DNA of 64,000 nt from Cycloclasticus sp. (GTDB lineage Bacteria > Pseudomonadota > Gammaproteobacteria > Methylococcales > Cycloclasticaceae): contig JBFLJU010000001.1 in the NCBI GenBank assembly GCA_040743155.1, positions 1,550,001 to 1,614,000 of the forward strand, in the 5' to 3' direction. Both the position numbers and the translations under genes were made by a program. The notes beneath the pieces are model-generated. The model was given only the letters and a program-made list of their open reading frames with translations, was not told the origin of the DNA and made no database searches. This document shows, piece after piece, positions 50,187 through 59,300 of this stretch (position 1 is the stretch's first letter; each line of letters starts with the position of its first letter).

Positions 50187-50459
50187 TTAAGCTATCGCCT
50201 GAATATCTTCTATATGCTGCGGGTGGCACTGGCTTAAGTCGTAGCTACTTTGTAGGCTTACCCAATAATCGGGCGTGGTATTGAAGTATTTAGCCAACCT
50301 TAATTGCTGTATCTGGCGTAATCGAACGTCTTTCCGTAAGGTCTCACATTCGGGTTGCAGGCATAAGTGTGTCTTTTGCTAAACGATACGGGTTATGTTC
50401 ATTTCTTCCAGTAGTTCTTGGAGGAAAACACCGGGGTAGAATGGGCTGTTAATCATCAT
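50187..50459 (-). pseudogene. higA: Decayed HigA-type antitoxin gene
   Basis: From an ATG at 50459 or 50456 (AGGAG upstream) the frame gives NSPFYPGVFLQELLEEMNIT, then must shift at 50389-50390 (one base lost) to YRLAKDTLMPATRM, passes a TGA stop, continues DLTERRSITPDTAI, and shifts back near 50301 to RLAKYFNTTPDYWVSLQSSY. This is the whole HigA Xre-family plan: HPGE-like start, HTH, and the FGTSPEFWLNLQ-like end. Two frameshifts and one stop make it non-functional. Confidence 0.8.
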
Positions 50460-50465
50460 AGACTC

Positions 50466-50540
50466 CTAGTGATAGTCGGTTACTACAATATCAAACGCTT
50501 CAATGCCGCGTTCTTATACAACTGGGTCACTTTTATTCAT
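50466..50540 (-). pseudogene. higB: C-terminal remnant of a HigB-type toxin gene
   Basis: The last 15 codons before the TAG at 50466 read ERGIEAFDIVVTDYH, like the RelE/HigB C-terminus (..AYDVEIVDYH). Upstream the frame hits a TAA after MNKSDPVV and the rest of the toxin is missing. It directly precedes the higA remains with the short gap normal for higBA. Confidence 0.6.
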
Positions 50541-50567
50541 ATTTAATAAAAGTGCCTTACGTTAACA

Positions 50568-50620
50568 GTTGTTGGCTATTTAATAGCTAACAACGGGAGT
50601 ATTACGTTTGCAATACCCCC
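50568..50620. repeat. Two back-to-back palindromes
   Basis: Palindrome 1 (50568-50594): GTTGTT, mismatch, GCTAT, 3-base loop, ATAGC, mismatch, AACAAC. Palindrome 2 (50595-50620): GGG, mismatch, GTATT, 8-base loop, AATAC, mismatch, CCC. They touch each other and lie 45 bases before the MoxR ATG. Confidence 0.5.
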
Positions 50621-50664
50621 AAAACCTTCCTAAGATAAATTCACTAAATCAGTAAATATTTTTT

Positions 50665-51546
50665 ATGCCCAATAAATTTGAACAACTAGGTCAACAGTTA
50701 GAACAGCACAGCTACATTGCCGATGCAGATTTGGTAACGACGCTTTCTTTAATGGAAACTTTGGAGCGGCCTTTATTGATTGAGGGTGAAGCCGGTGTGG
50801 GTAAAACCGAAATTGCTAAGGTGTTAGCACAGATACATGATTGCTCGCTGATTCGCTTGCAGTGTTATGAGGGCTTGGACGCCAGTACGGCGATGTATGA
50901 GTGGAATTATTCGCATCAATTGCTATCTATTAAGATGATGGAAGACGGTAACGCGAGTTACGAACAAAAAGACGCTGGTATTTTTAACGAGACATTTTTG
51001 TTGGAACGGCCTTTGTTGCAAGCGATACGCCAAAGCAAAACACCGGTGCTTTTGATTGACGAGATTGATCGCGCTGACGAGGCATTCGAGGCGTTTTTAT
51101 TGGAACTCTTATCCGACTTCCAAATTACCATTCCTGAATTGGGTACGATGCAGGCGACGACTATTCCTATGGTTGTTTTAACGTCCAACGGTACGCGTGA
51201 ATTAAGCGATGCGCTACGCCGCCGCTGTTTATACCACTACATGGAATACCCGAACTTTGAAAAAGAGCTACGTATTATTCATGCGCGTTTGCCTGATATT
51301 CACGATACGCTGGCGCAGCAAGTGGCGGAGTTTTTACAAAAACTTCGTGACTATGACTTACGCAAACAACCCGGCATTGCTGAAACCTTGGATTGGGCCA
51401 GCGCGTTGATGGAACAAAGCATTGAGACACTGATTAGCGATGATTTTATAATTAACTCATCGCGTAGTTGTTTGCTTAAAACGCAGGATGACGTTACTCG
51501 CTTGGATAGCACTGAAGTGAGCAAAATCTTAAACACGTTGTCTTAA
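50665..51546 (+). CDS. MoxR-family AAA+ ATPase (CoxD-like)
   Basis: 293 residues. Walker A GEAGVGKT (about 40-47), Walker B LLIDEIDRAD (about 131-140), sensor 1 LTSNGTREL and the arginine region DALRRRCLYHY are intact. The N-terminal LIRLQCYEGLDASTAMYEWN matches the CoxD-type MoxR subgroup. MoxR proteins work with VWA proteins as metal-cofactor insertion or protein-remodelling chaperones; the VWA gene follows after 11 bases. No carbon monoxide dehydrogenase-type client gene is nearby. Confidence 0.9.
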   Translation: MPNKFEQLGQQLEQHSYIADADLVTTLSLMETLERPLLIEGEAGVGKTEIAKVLAQIHDCSLIRLQCYEGLDASTAMYEWNYSHQLLSIKMMEDGNASYEQKDAGIFNETFLLERPLLQAIRQSKTPVLLIDEIDRADEAFEAFLLELLSDFQITIPELGTMQATTIPMVVLTSNGTRELSDALRRRCLYHYMEYPNFEKELRIIHARLPDIHDTLAQQVAEFLQKLRDYDLRKQPGIAETLDWASALMEQSIETLISDDFIINSSRSCLLKTQDDVTRLDSTEVSKILNTLS

Positions 51547-51557
51547 AGACTCAACCG

Positions 51558-52694
51558 GTGGACACCGCCCAACCCACAGACCGCATTATTGGCTTTATCC
51601 ATTTTCTTCGTGAAAAAGGTTACACGGTGGGTATTCAAGAAATTTTGGATGCGCTTTCTAGCCTTGGGAAATTGCCTTTTGATAAGACCTCCATCAAACA
51701 TGTTTTAAGGTCGCTTACCTGCCACAGCTATTTGGAATGGCAGCAATACGAGCTGCTATTTAACCTGTATTGGCAATCCAAAGAAATTGAGGACGGCACC
51801 CAAGATAGCGCCCCTTCAAAAGACTTGCAGCACATGCCTCCTGTAAATAAGGTAACGGGCTTTAGCGGTAGTTCGCACGAGGTGCCCGAGCTAGTTAAAG
51901 ACATGTCGAATGAGACTTGTGTTGGCGCCGGCAAGCAAAACACTTTTTCTACAATGGACTTTAGGTTTTTAAAAGACCAAAAAGCGATGATGGAGATTGA
52001 GCGCTTGGCAGAGCTACTGGCGCAAAAACTTAGCAAGCGGCTTAGCCACCAACACGTAATCCGCACAAAGGGGAGCAAAATTGATATTCGCCAAACGATT
52101 CGGCGCAACCTATCGCACGGCGGCCACCCGAAACAGATATTCTATAAACAGCGTGTACGTAAACCCGTCCATCTAGTTATTTTGCACGATGTTTCGCATT
52201 CTATGGCGTGGAATAACCCTCTGTTATTCCGCTTTGCGCGTGGCTTGATACGGGCATTTAAATCCAGCGAGGCGTTCGCCTTTCATACCGAGTTATTTAA
52301 GGTGACGGACTTTTACCGAGAGCCATCTATCGAGAAAATGCGTATTCAATTTGAAGCACGCAATAACCTTTGGAAAGGCGGCACCTGTATCGCTGATTCT
52401 CTACACCGTTTTAACGCGAAATACGCGGCTAAGACGCTGAATTCTAAAACCATCTTTATTATTATCAGCGATGGTTTTGACACCAATAAACCCGAACAAC
52501 TGGTAGACGAATTAAAGGTCATAAAAGACGCCTGTAAAAAAATTGTATGGCTAAACCCTATGCTGGGGCGAGAGGGCTACAACCCAAACAAGGGCACGAT
52601 GCTGGATATACAACTGTATATTGATAAACACGCCTCTGCGCATAGTTTAGATTCGTTAAAACAAGCGATAAACTATATTGCCCAAGTCGGTTGA
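51558..52694 (+). CDS. VWA-domain protein, CoxE-like
   Basis: 378 residues, start GTG at 51558. The N-terminal half (FIHFLREKGYTVGIQEILDAL) is typical of CoxE-type proteins; the C-terminal VWA domain has the MIDAS motif DVSHSM (DxSxS) near residue 213, a Thr in GGTCIADSL and the Asp in ISDGFD. With the preceding MoxR ATPase it forms a standard MoxR-VWA chaperone pair, whose substrate is unknown here. Confidence 0.85.
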   Translation: MDTAQPTDRIIGFIHFLREKGYTVGIQEILDALSSLGKLPFDKTSIKHVLRSLTCHSYLEWQQYELLFNLYWQSKEIEDGTQDSAPSKDLQHMPPVNKVTGFSGSSHEVPELVKDMSNETCVGAGKQNTFSTMDFRFLKDQKAMMEIERLAELLAQKLSKRLSHQHVIRTKGSKIDIRQTIRRNLSHGGHPKQIFYKQRVRKPVHLVILHDVSHSMAWNNPLLFRFARGLIRAFKSSEAFAFHTELFKVTDFYREPSIEKMRIQFEARNNLWKGGTCIADSLHRFNAKYAAKTLNSKTIFIIISDGFDTNKPEQLVDELKVIKDACKKIVWLNPMLGREGYNPNKGTMLDIQLYIDKHASAHSLDSLKQAINYIAQVG

Positions 52695-52700
52695 AAGCCC

Positions 52701-53066
52701 TTAAGGCAGCTGACAAGCTAGCCGCTTATCGACAGATTTACGATAAAAATGACTCAATATCGGTTTTATAATGGGTAAGCAAATAACCACGCCCAATGGC
52801 CATAACAACGGTATTTGTTTCATGATGATGCTATAGGCGTCCATTTCAGAGTAGATCTCGCCATTGGCAGTTTTAATATGTAGCTCCCTCAGCGCTTTCA
52901 TCGGTTGGATACCCAATTCAAGCAAGGCTTCGTCTTGATGGGTAATGTCAAACCAAATGAAACGTGAAGCCCTCTTCCCTGCCAGTCGTTCAAACACCCG
53001 CCTGTCTTCCACACAACTAGGGCACGACTGGTCGTAATACACGGTAATTTGTTTATATTTTTCCAC
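52701..53066 (-). CDS. DUF393 (DCC family) thiol-disulfide oxidoreductase-like protein
   Basis: 121 residues. It opens with the family's strand plus motif ITVYYDQSCPSCVED; the CPSC pair (residues 15-18) gives the thioredoxin-like redox site. Further family marks are IWFDITHQDEALLELGI and a hydrophobic C-terminal half. The physiological partner is unknown. It converges on the VWA gene, 6 bases apart. Confidence 0.87.
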   Translation of the reverse strand: MEKYKQITVYYDQSCPSCVEDRRVFERLAGKRASRFIWFDITHQDEALLELGIQPMKALRELHIKTANGEIYSEMDAYSIIMKQIPLLWPLGVVICLPIIKPILSHFYRKSVDKRLACQLP

Positions 53067-53209
53067 GTTTGCCTTTCATCGACCAACTATCTAACCAACA
53101 GCAACCACCGCTCAGGTGTTCAGACGCAACTTATTTGGCTAATATAGCCATTACTTTCGCCACGTCTATATACCGCCCGCTGTCACGGAGCAACAGTAGA
53201 AACCACGTA

Positions 53210-53419
53210 TTAGCTTTCTAGTCTAAACCCTATTTTCAACGTGACTTGCCAGTGTTTTACACCACCATCAACGATATGCCCTCTGGTCTCAACGACTTCA
53301 AACCAATCCATGTTTTTAACAGTTTGGGAGGCCGCTTCAACAGCATTTTTGATGGCGTCATCTGACCCCACTTCTGAACTGCCCGTCAACTCGATATGTT
53401 TATAGGTATGATGACTCAT
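53210..53419 (-). CDS. Dodecin flavoprotein
   Basis: 69 residues, the size of dodecins. The family pattern is visible: YKHIELTGSSEVGSDDAI at the N-terminus, the flavin-stacking Trp in NMDWFEVVE and the RGHIVDGGVKHWQVTLKIGF strands. Dodecins form 12-subunit shells that store flavins. AGGAGG stands before the ATG. It is monocistronic. Confidence 0.92.
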   Translation of the reverse strand: MSHHTYKHIELTGSSEVGSDDAIKNAVEAASQTVKNMDWFEVVETRGHIVDGGVKHWQVTLKIGFRLES

Positions 53420-53993
53420 CCGAACCTCCTGTCAGTGTTTGAGACTTTTAGCATATACCTTAAACCTAATGCCGACAATAACTAAATATCTACCTGCCTG
53501 TCGATAAAGAAGCTATTTTTTAGACAGGCTCAAGGCTTTTTAGCTTATGCAACTCACCCGCTCCTGATGACTGCGGAATTACAAAAAGCGGGTTACTCAC
53601 TACCGCTAACAAAGTAACAGAGCAAACCATCACCCACTATTCTTTACAAACCAAGCAATAAACCCCGCTATGCTCAATATAAAAAGAATAACCCGTAGTG
53701 ATAAAACACCACCCCAACGACCTAACAAGTCACTCCAAAGACCCATAAAAACACTTCATATAAAGTATCAAACATCACGGCGACCAATTCAGCATACCTA
53801 CTTATTTAGCACAAATAATTGACCTTTACCTTCCTCTAAAATATTTTCTAGCGTGTTTTTCAACTCCAATATGGTTATTGGAATAAACCTATATTGCACA
53901 CTAATAGCGCAACTCAAGGGTGAGCTTATTTCGTTATTAAGGTAGAATTTAAATCTGGATAAAGCAGTTAACAAACAACGATGGCTAACTAAC
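53420..53993. other. 574-bp gap between dodecin and carbonic anhydrase genes
   Basis: Apart from the possible small membrane protein at 53630-53746 I see no supported gene. A reading frame on the minus strand from 54154 into this gap overlaps the carbonic anhydrase gene antisense and is not believable. Confidence 0.45.
53630..53746 (-). CDS. Possible 38-residue single-span membrane protein
   Basis: From an ATG at 53746 the frame gives MGLWSDLLGRWGGVLSLRV and then a hydrophobic stretch ILFILSIAGFIAWFV, ending VKNSG and TGA. A single membrane helix with a short amphipathic start and basic end is plausible. The ribosome site (GAAG, 7-8 bases upstream) is weak. No homologue is known to me. Confidence 0.35.
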   Translation of the reverse strand: MGLWSDLLGRWGGVLSLRVILFILSIAGFIAWFVKNSG

Positions 53994-54608
53994 ATGAAAA
54001 CTTTGGAACACCTGTTTAAAAATAATAAAGATTGGGCCGAATCCATTACCAAAGAAGACCCGGATTTTTTCAAGAATCTATCTAAATTACAAGCACCTGA
54101 GTACCTTTGGATTGGTTGTTCTGACAGCCGCGTACCGTCAAATGAACTGATCAATCTTGCGCCTGGTGAGGTTTTTGTTCATCGTAATATCGCTAATATG
54201 GTGGTTCACACCGATTTAAACTGCCTGTCGGTTATTCAATACGCCATTGAAGTTTTAAAAGTTAAACATATTATTGTTTGTGGCCATTATGGTTGCGGCG
54301 GCATAAAAGCAGCGCTTGAGAATCAGGATCACGGCCTGATCGATAATTGGCTGGGCCATATTAAAGATGTCTACCGCCTGCACAAAGACGAATTAAGTAC
54401 GCTCAGCGAAAACGAAATGCAGCATCGTTTATGTGAGCTAAATGTTATTGAGCAAGTTAGCAATGTTTGCGACACCACTATTGTAAAAAATGCTTGGAAA
54501 AGTGGCGCGGAATTATTCGTCCACGGTTGGATTTACAACATTGAGAACGGTATTTTAAAAGACATTACCCAAAACCCAATTTCTGCAGAAAAAGCCGTTC
54601 AAGCTTAA
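53994..54608 (+). CDS. can: Beta-class carbonic anhydrase
   Basis: 204 residues. The zinc ligands Cys42, His98 and Cys101 and the Asp44-Arg46 dyad (GCSDSRVP, CGHYGCGG) sit at the same positions as in E. coli Can. It interconverts carbon dioxide and bicarbonate. The gene is followed by the convergent DUF2721 gene, 15 bases away. Confidence 0.96.
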   Translation: MKTLEHLFKNNKDWAESITKEDPDFFKNLSKLQAPEYLWIGCSDSRVPSNELINLAPGEVFVHRNIANMVVHTDLNCLSVIQYAIEVLKVKHIIVCGHYGCGGIKAALENQDHGLIDNWLGHIKDVYRLHKDELSTLSENEMQHRLCELNVIEQVSNVCDTTIVKNAWKSGAELFVHGWIYNIENGILKDITQNPISAEKAVQA

Positions 54609-54623
54609 AGGGTCACGCCTTTC

Positions 54624-55013
54624 TTAACGTTCTATATCTTCTAGTTCAATATTAAGTGCATGGCCTGAAATAATCAGCTCATACAGTGAAACGGTGAGCG
54701 ATGACATCATCATTATCAAACTGATAATGAACGTAATCTGTCCTAACTGAACAGACTCAAGAAATAAGAAAAACATCGCCGCCACGCAAAAACTAATACT
54801 CAGTACGCCCAATACCTGCATCCAAATAATCAGTTTAATACGTAAGCGCAAACTAATAATCTGACGCGCAATGAGGTCTTTATTTGTCTCATTAATCTGT
54901 CGGTGGAGGCCACGAATGACACTCGCTAAGCCCATAAACCGATTGGTGTAGGCCAATAGCAAAAGCGATATCGCTGGGAATAAAAGTGCTGGTGTGGACA
55001 GTTCCATCATCAA
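54624..55013 (-). CDS. DUF2721 family membrane protein
   Basis: 129 residues with three membrane helices (about 7-25, 63-85 and 92-115). The middle NRFMGLASVIRGLHRQI and the later RQIISLRLRIKLI are DUF2721 marks. Function unknown. It lies 35 bases downstream of the TolC-like gene on the same strand and may be the last gene of the efflux operon. Confidence 0.8.
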   Translation of the reverse strand: MMMELSTPALLFPAISLLLLAYTNRFMGLASVIRGLHRQINETNKDLIARQIISLRLRIKLIIWMQVLGVLSISFCVAAMFFLFLESVQLGQITFIISLIMMMSSLTVSLYELIISGHALNIELEDIER

Positions 55014-55048
55014 TTGTTTAGTTAGTCGCCGTTTTCATTTAGCGTAAA

Positions 55049-56338
55049 TTATAAGTCACTGATGGCACGTTTTAACCTAATCCTTGCTAACACCGCATCA
55101 TAAATTGCATTCGCATGATTATATTGACTGCCGGTCCGTAACGTTTCTGCACTTAACACATCCGTATTGGTCGACAAACCGTGTTCATAACGGTCACGGT
55201 TAACTTTCAAATTTTCTTCTGCCTGACTAATTGACTGTTCAGTAACACTTAGGCGTTTTCGAGTTTCTTGCACATTCAACCAATACTGCCTAACTTGAAG
55301 CGTCACCCGGCTCAACACGTCATCATATTGTTGCTCTAATCCACGTGCTTGCCGCTCAGTTGCTGACGCTTGGTTTCGAATGAGCCCGGCATCAAATAAT
55401 GTCCATGTCATCCCAACACCGACAAGCCATTGTCCCTCATATGCTTGGAATTCATTTTCTTGAAAAGCGTAACCACCACTCAACGCAACTTGGGGGCCAT
55501 TTTTTGCTCGAATAGCGCCTGCCTTGGAGCTCAATGCGTCTGATTGCTCTTTCAAAACACGCAGTTCATAGCGCTTTTCAATCGCTTGAGCCATTAGCGA
55601 ATCTAGTGAGCTTGCTATCACTTCCGGCTTTAATTCATCTAATAAAACAGCCTCTTCGAACTGACGGCCTAGTAGGCGATTATAGGCAGACTGACTAATA
55701 TCAACCCTATTAGCCACTTGGAGCGACGACTGTACTGCATCAGCCAATGCAACCTGCGCGGCTAACAAATCATTGCGTGACACCATACCTTGTTCATATA
55801 GGTTTGCCACGTCTACCCCATGCGACTTAAGGCTCGTCACGTGGCTATTGGCCACCTCCAGCGCTTTAGACGAGCGTAAAACTCCAATATAGGTCTCTGC
55901 AACCGCTAGCTTCAGGTCTAACACCTTGCCTGCCTCAAAGCTTCTTGATGCTTGTAACGACGAGCTCGCCGCGTCGATATGACTACTAATTTGTCCACCG
56001 GTATAAATGGGTAACGTCGTCATCGCTTGATATGAATAACTCTCCCTTTCAGCCAACGGGAATTGAATCGGCAAACCGCCAAAATTCACCTTTGCTTCTG
56101 GGTCCTTCTCCATTGCTGTATAGCCCGCGCCAATGCTCACACTCGGCAAACGAGCCGCTTTTGCCGCGTTAAGCTGGTGTTGACTGGCTTGCGTATTTTC
56201 TTGCACGGCCTTTAAGCCGTGATCAAAGCCAATGGCCACATCCCATGCTTGCTGAAGTGTTTCCGCATTAACGGACACTGAAAATATCAAGCCGAGGAGT
56301 AATAAAGAGCCTTGACGCTGGTGGTTTTTAAATAACAT
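55049..56338 (-). CDS. TolC-family outer-membrane efflux protein
   Basis: 429 residues with signal peptide (1-25) and two OEP repeats made of long helices (AAKAARLPSVSIGAGYTAME; GQWLVGVGMTWTLFDAG). It provides the outer-membrane channel for the RND pump encoded directly upstream; the ATG overlaps the RND stop by one base. No lipobox is seen, so it is TolC-like and not OprM-like. Confidence 0.9.
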   Translation of the reverse strand: MLFKNHQRQGSLLLLGLIFSVSVNAETLQQAWDVAIGFDHGLKAVQENTQASQHQLNAAKAARLPSVSIGAGYTAMEKDPEAKVNFGGLPIQFPLAERESYSYQAMTTLPIYTGGQISSHIDAASSSLQASRSFEAGKVLDLKLAVAETYIGVLRSSKALEVANSHVTSLKSHGVDVANLYEQGMVSRNDLLAAQVALADAVQSSLQVANRVDISQSAYNRLLGRQFEEAVLLDELKPEVIASSLDSLMAQAIEKRYELRVLKEQSDALSSKAGAIRAKNGPQVALSGGYAFQENEFQAYEGQWLVGVGMTWTLFDAGLIRNQASATERQARGLEQQYDDVLSRVTLQVRQYWLNVQETRKRLSVTEQSISQAEENLKVNRDRYEHGLSTNTDVLSAETLRTGSQYNHANAIYDAVLARIRLKRAISDL

Positions 56339-59300
56339 TAATCATCTCCTAAGGCATTACTTTTTAACGACTGACGACGGTACATTGAGTACAACAACAT
56401 GGGTATAACAACCAGTGTTAGCGCGGTTGAAACGATCGTGCCAAATATTAATGAAATGGCCAAGCCACCAAACACGGGGTCAGACAGCATCACCGCCGAA
56501 CCCAACACGATAGCCAGTGCGGTTAATAGAATAGGCCTTAGACGAACGGCACCTGCTTCCCTAATTGCGGCGTGCGCAGACATCCCTTGCTTCATATAAT
56601 CTTGAACAAAATCAATAATTAACAATGAATTACGAACCACAACACCGGCTAACGCTATCACCCCAATCATTGATGTTGAGGTGAACGGCTCACCCATTAT
56701 CCAATGGCCAGGAAAAACCCCGATAAGGGCGAGTGGAATAGCCGACATGGCAATTAGTGAAATTCTAAATGATGCGTAATAACCCACCAACAACAGATAA
56801 ATAAACACTAAAGCGATACCAAGCGCACCTAACATGTCACGAAAAGCATCCAAGGTCAGTCGAATTTCTCCGTCCCACAATAATTGATAGCCATCAATCG
56901 TATCTGGCGTGATCGATTGCAGACGCAAGTTGCCGGTGGTTAATCTTTCGCCAGCACTAACCTGCATATTATCTATCTGTTGATCTATATCCATTACGGC
57001 ATTAACCGGTGTCGTATTGGATAATTCTGCGCCGACATACGTAACCCGCTCGTAGTCCTTATGCAAGATAGGTCTGTCTTGTGTATCCTTCATCACTCGA
57101 GTTAACTCAGATAGCGGGACTCGTTTTCCTTGTCTATTGGTTAAATAAATACTGGATAACATAATCGGGTCTATCTGATATTTATGGGGAATGTGTAAGC
57201 GTATCGGCACGATTTTTTTCTCCGATGCAATATGTAAACGGCCCATCTCGCCACCATCAACCATGCGTCGAAGGGCTTGTACAACTTGCGCTACAGAGAC
57301 ACCCGATAACGCTGCCTTTTCTTTATCAACAACCACTCGGATTCGTGGCACATCGGCCACTTCGGAGTCATGAACTTCAATCACTCCGTAAGTATTTTTA
57401 AACACATCGCTCACTTTAGCGGATATTTCCCGAAGCTTTTCGCTGTCTTGACCGTAAATTTCTGCTAACACGGTCGAGCGTAATGGTGGCCCAGGAAGGT
57501 CCTCCACCAATTGAATAACGCTGCCAGGGTAACGCTGTTGAAGTTCCACCATTGCTGGGCGCAACTGCTTAACTAAATCAATAGAGCTCTCATCACGGCT
57601 TTTTTTGTCGGTTAAATTGACCCGTACTTCAGCCACAAACCCGCCCTTTTTATTCTGAGCCCCTCTTAATAGCCCATTAAAGTCAATGACGCCTATTTGC
57701 CCAACCCAGCTTTGATAATTAAGCACGTTTTCGTTATTGCGTAAAATATTGCCAACTTCTCTCGTCACACGGTCGGTCACTTCCACCGGCGTATACTCTG
57801 GCATGTCTATCGTTACGTTGAAGGTATTCTTGTTGTCTTTTGGCAGCAGAACTAAAGCCACCCCGCCTGATGAAAGCGGGCCACCCACTCCAGCAGGGCG
57901 AATAAACTGCCAAGCAGGCTGTAACATCGATAAAACAATCGTCAGCACAATAACTGATATTGTGATGTAACGATAACGCCTGTTATCTAACAGTGGCGTG
58001 ATAATTTTGTAGTAAAACTTATGCAGTTTGTCATCCGCATCATGCGTTTCTAAATCCTCACCCTCACCCGGCTGAAGCCAACGGTTAGCGGCCCAAGGTG
58101 TAACAATATACGCCACCAATAAGGATGCAAACATAGCAACCGGCACGTTAAACGCAATTGGGTAGAAATATTGGCCTGACATGCCTGTAACAACCATTAA
58201 CGAACCAAATACCAACATAACGGCAAAGGTAGCTAAGTTAGTTGGGTTGCCAATTTCATTCGTAGCGATAACGGTGACGTCAACTTTATCCTTCAACCAT
58301 AAGTTTTTATAGTGTCTGTGAATATTCTCAATCACCACAATCGCCGAATCCACCAACAAGCCGAGGGACAGAATCAAGGCAAACAGTGTCACGCGATTTA
58401 TTGTGGGGCCAAAAAGGTAATCAGCACCCAGCGTTAGCGCCAGAATAAACGGCACCGTAATACCTACAATCAGCGCTTCTTTAAAGCCTAGAAAGAGCAC
58501 GATCACTAAAAACACAGAAAGAATGGCGATCCCCATGTGTTCAATAAGGTTGTTTACAGCCGCATCTGCCTTTTTCCCATCATTACGGGTGATAATAATA
58601 TCCACACCGGCTGGGATGAAGTTTTTCTTCATCCGCTCTACCCGTTCTAAAATATCATCTGCCACCACCACCGCATTGGTCCCTACTTTCTTTGCCACGG
58701 CAATAGAAACAGCTGGGATTTCGGGCGAGGCAGTTGAACCAAAACGTGGATCGGCGGGGCCATAAGCAAAGCGCGAAAGCTTATCCCGTTCTTGTCTAGG
58801 GCCATCAATAATATCGGCCACGTCTTCCATATAAATAGCTTGTTTATTAAAGCTACCCACAATTAATTTTTTAACTTGATCGGCCGAGGTTAAAAATCCA
58901 TCCAAATAAATACTACTCACTTTTCCTTGGTGCACCTGTGAACCAACCGGTGCCGACAGGTTACCCGCTTGCAAGGTCGCTTGCATTTGATCAAGGGTAA
59001 TACCAAAAGCCAGCAACCTCTCTGGATCAAGTTCCACTCTCACTTCTCGGTCTCTACCGCCTTTCACATAAGCCACAGATACTTCATTGAGACTACGCAA
59101 ACGATCCACCATATGATCGGCCAAGCGCTTTAGTGCATAGTCATCATATTTTTCCGACGCCAGAGTAATCGCCATAATGGGTACGTCATCAACATCGACA
59201 CTTCTAATCAACGGCACAGATGCGTCAGCGGGCAGTTGGTCTTGTTTGCCAAGCACTCGATCATACAATTTAAGTAAAGAACGTTCTTTATCAAGCCCCA

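Larger units (their letters stand above)
50131..50664. other. 534-bp intergenic region holding a decayed higBA locus
   Basis: The region contains repeat copy 3 (50135-50166), higA and higB remains on the minus strand (50187-50459 and 50466-50540) and a pair of tandem palindromes (50568-50620), each listed separately. The last 44 bases are the MoxR leader. Confidence 0.6.

Noticed and set aside
53798-54154. Minus-strand open frame of 118 codons over the start of the carbonic anhydrase gene
   Set aside because: It is antisense to an unmistakable enzyme gene and has no ribosome site or recognisable domain.
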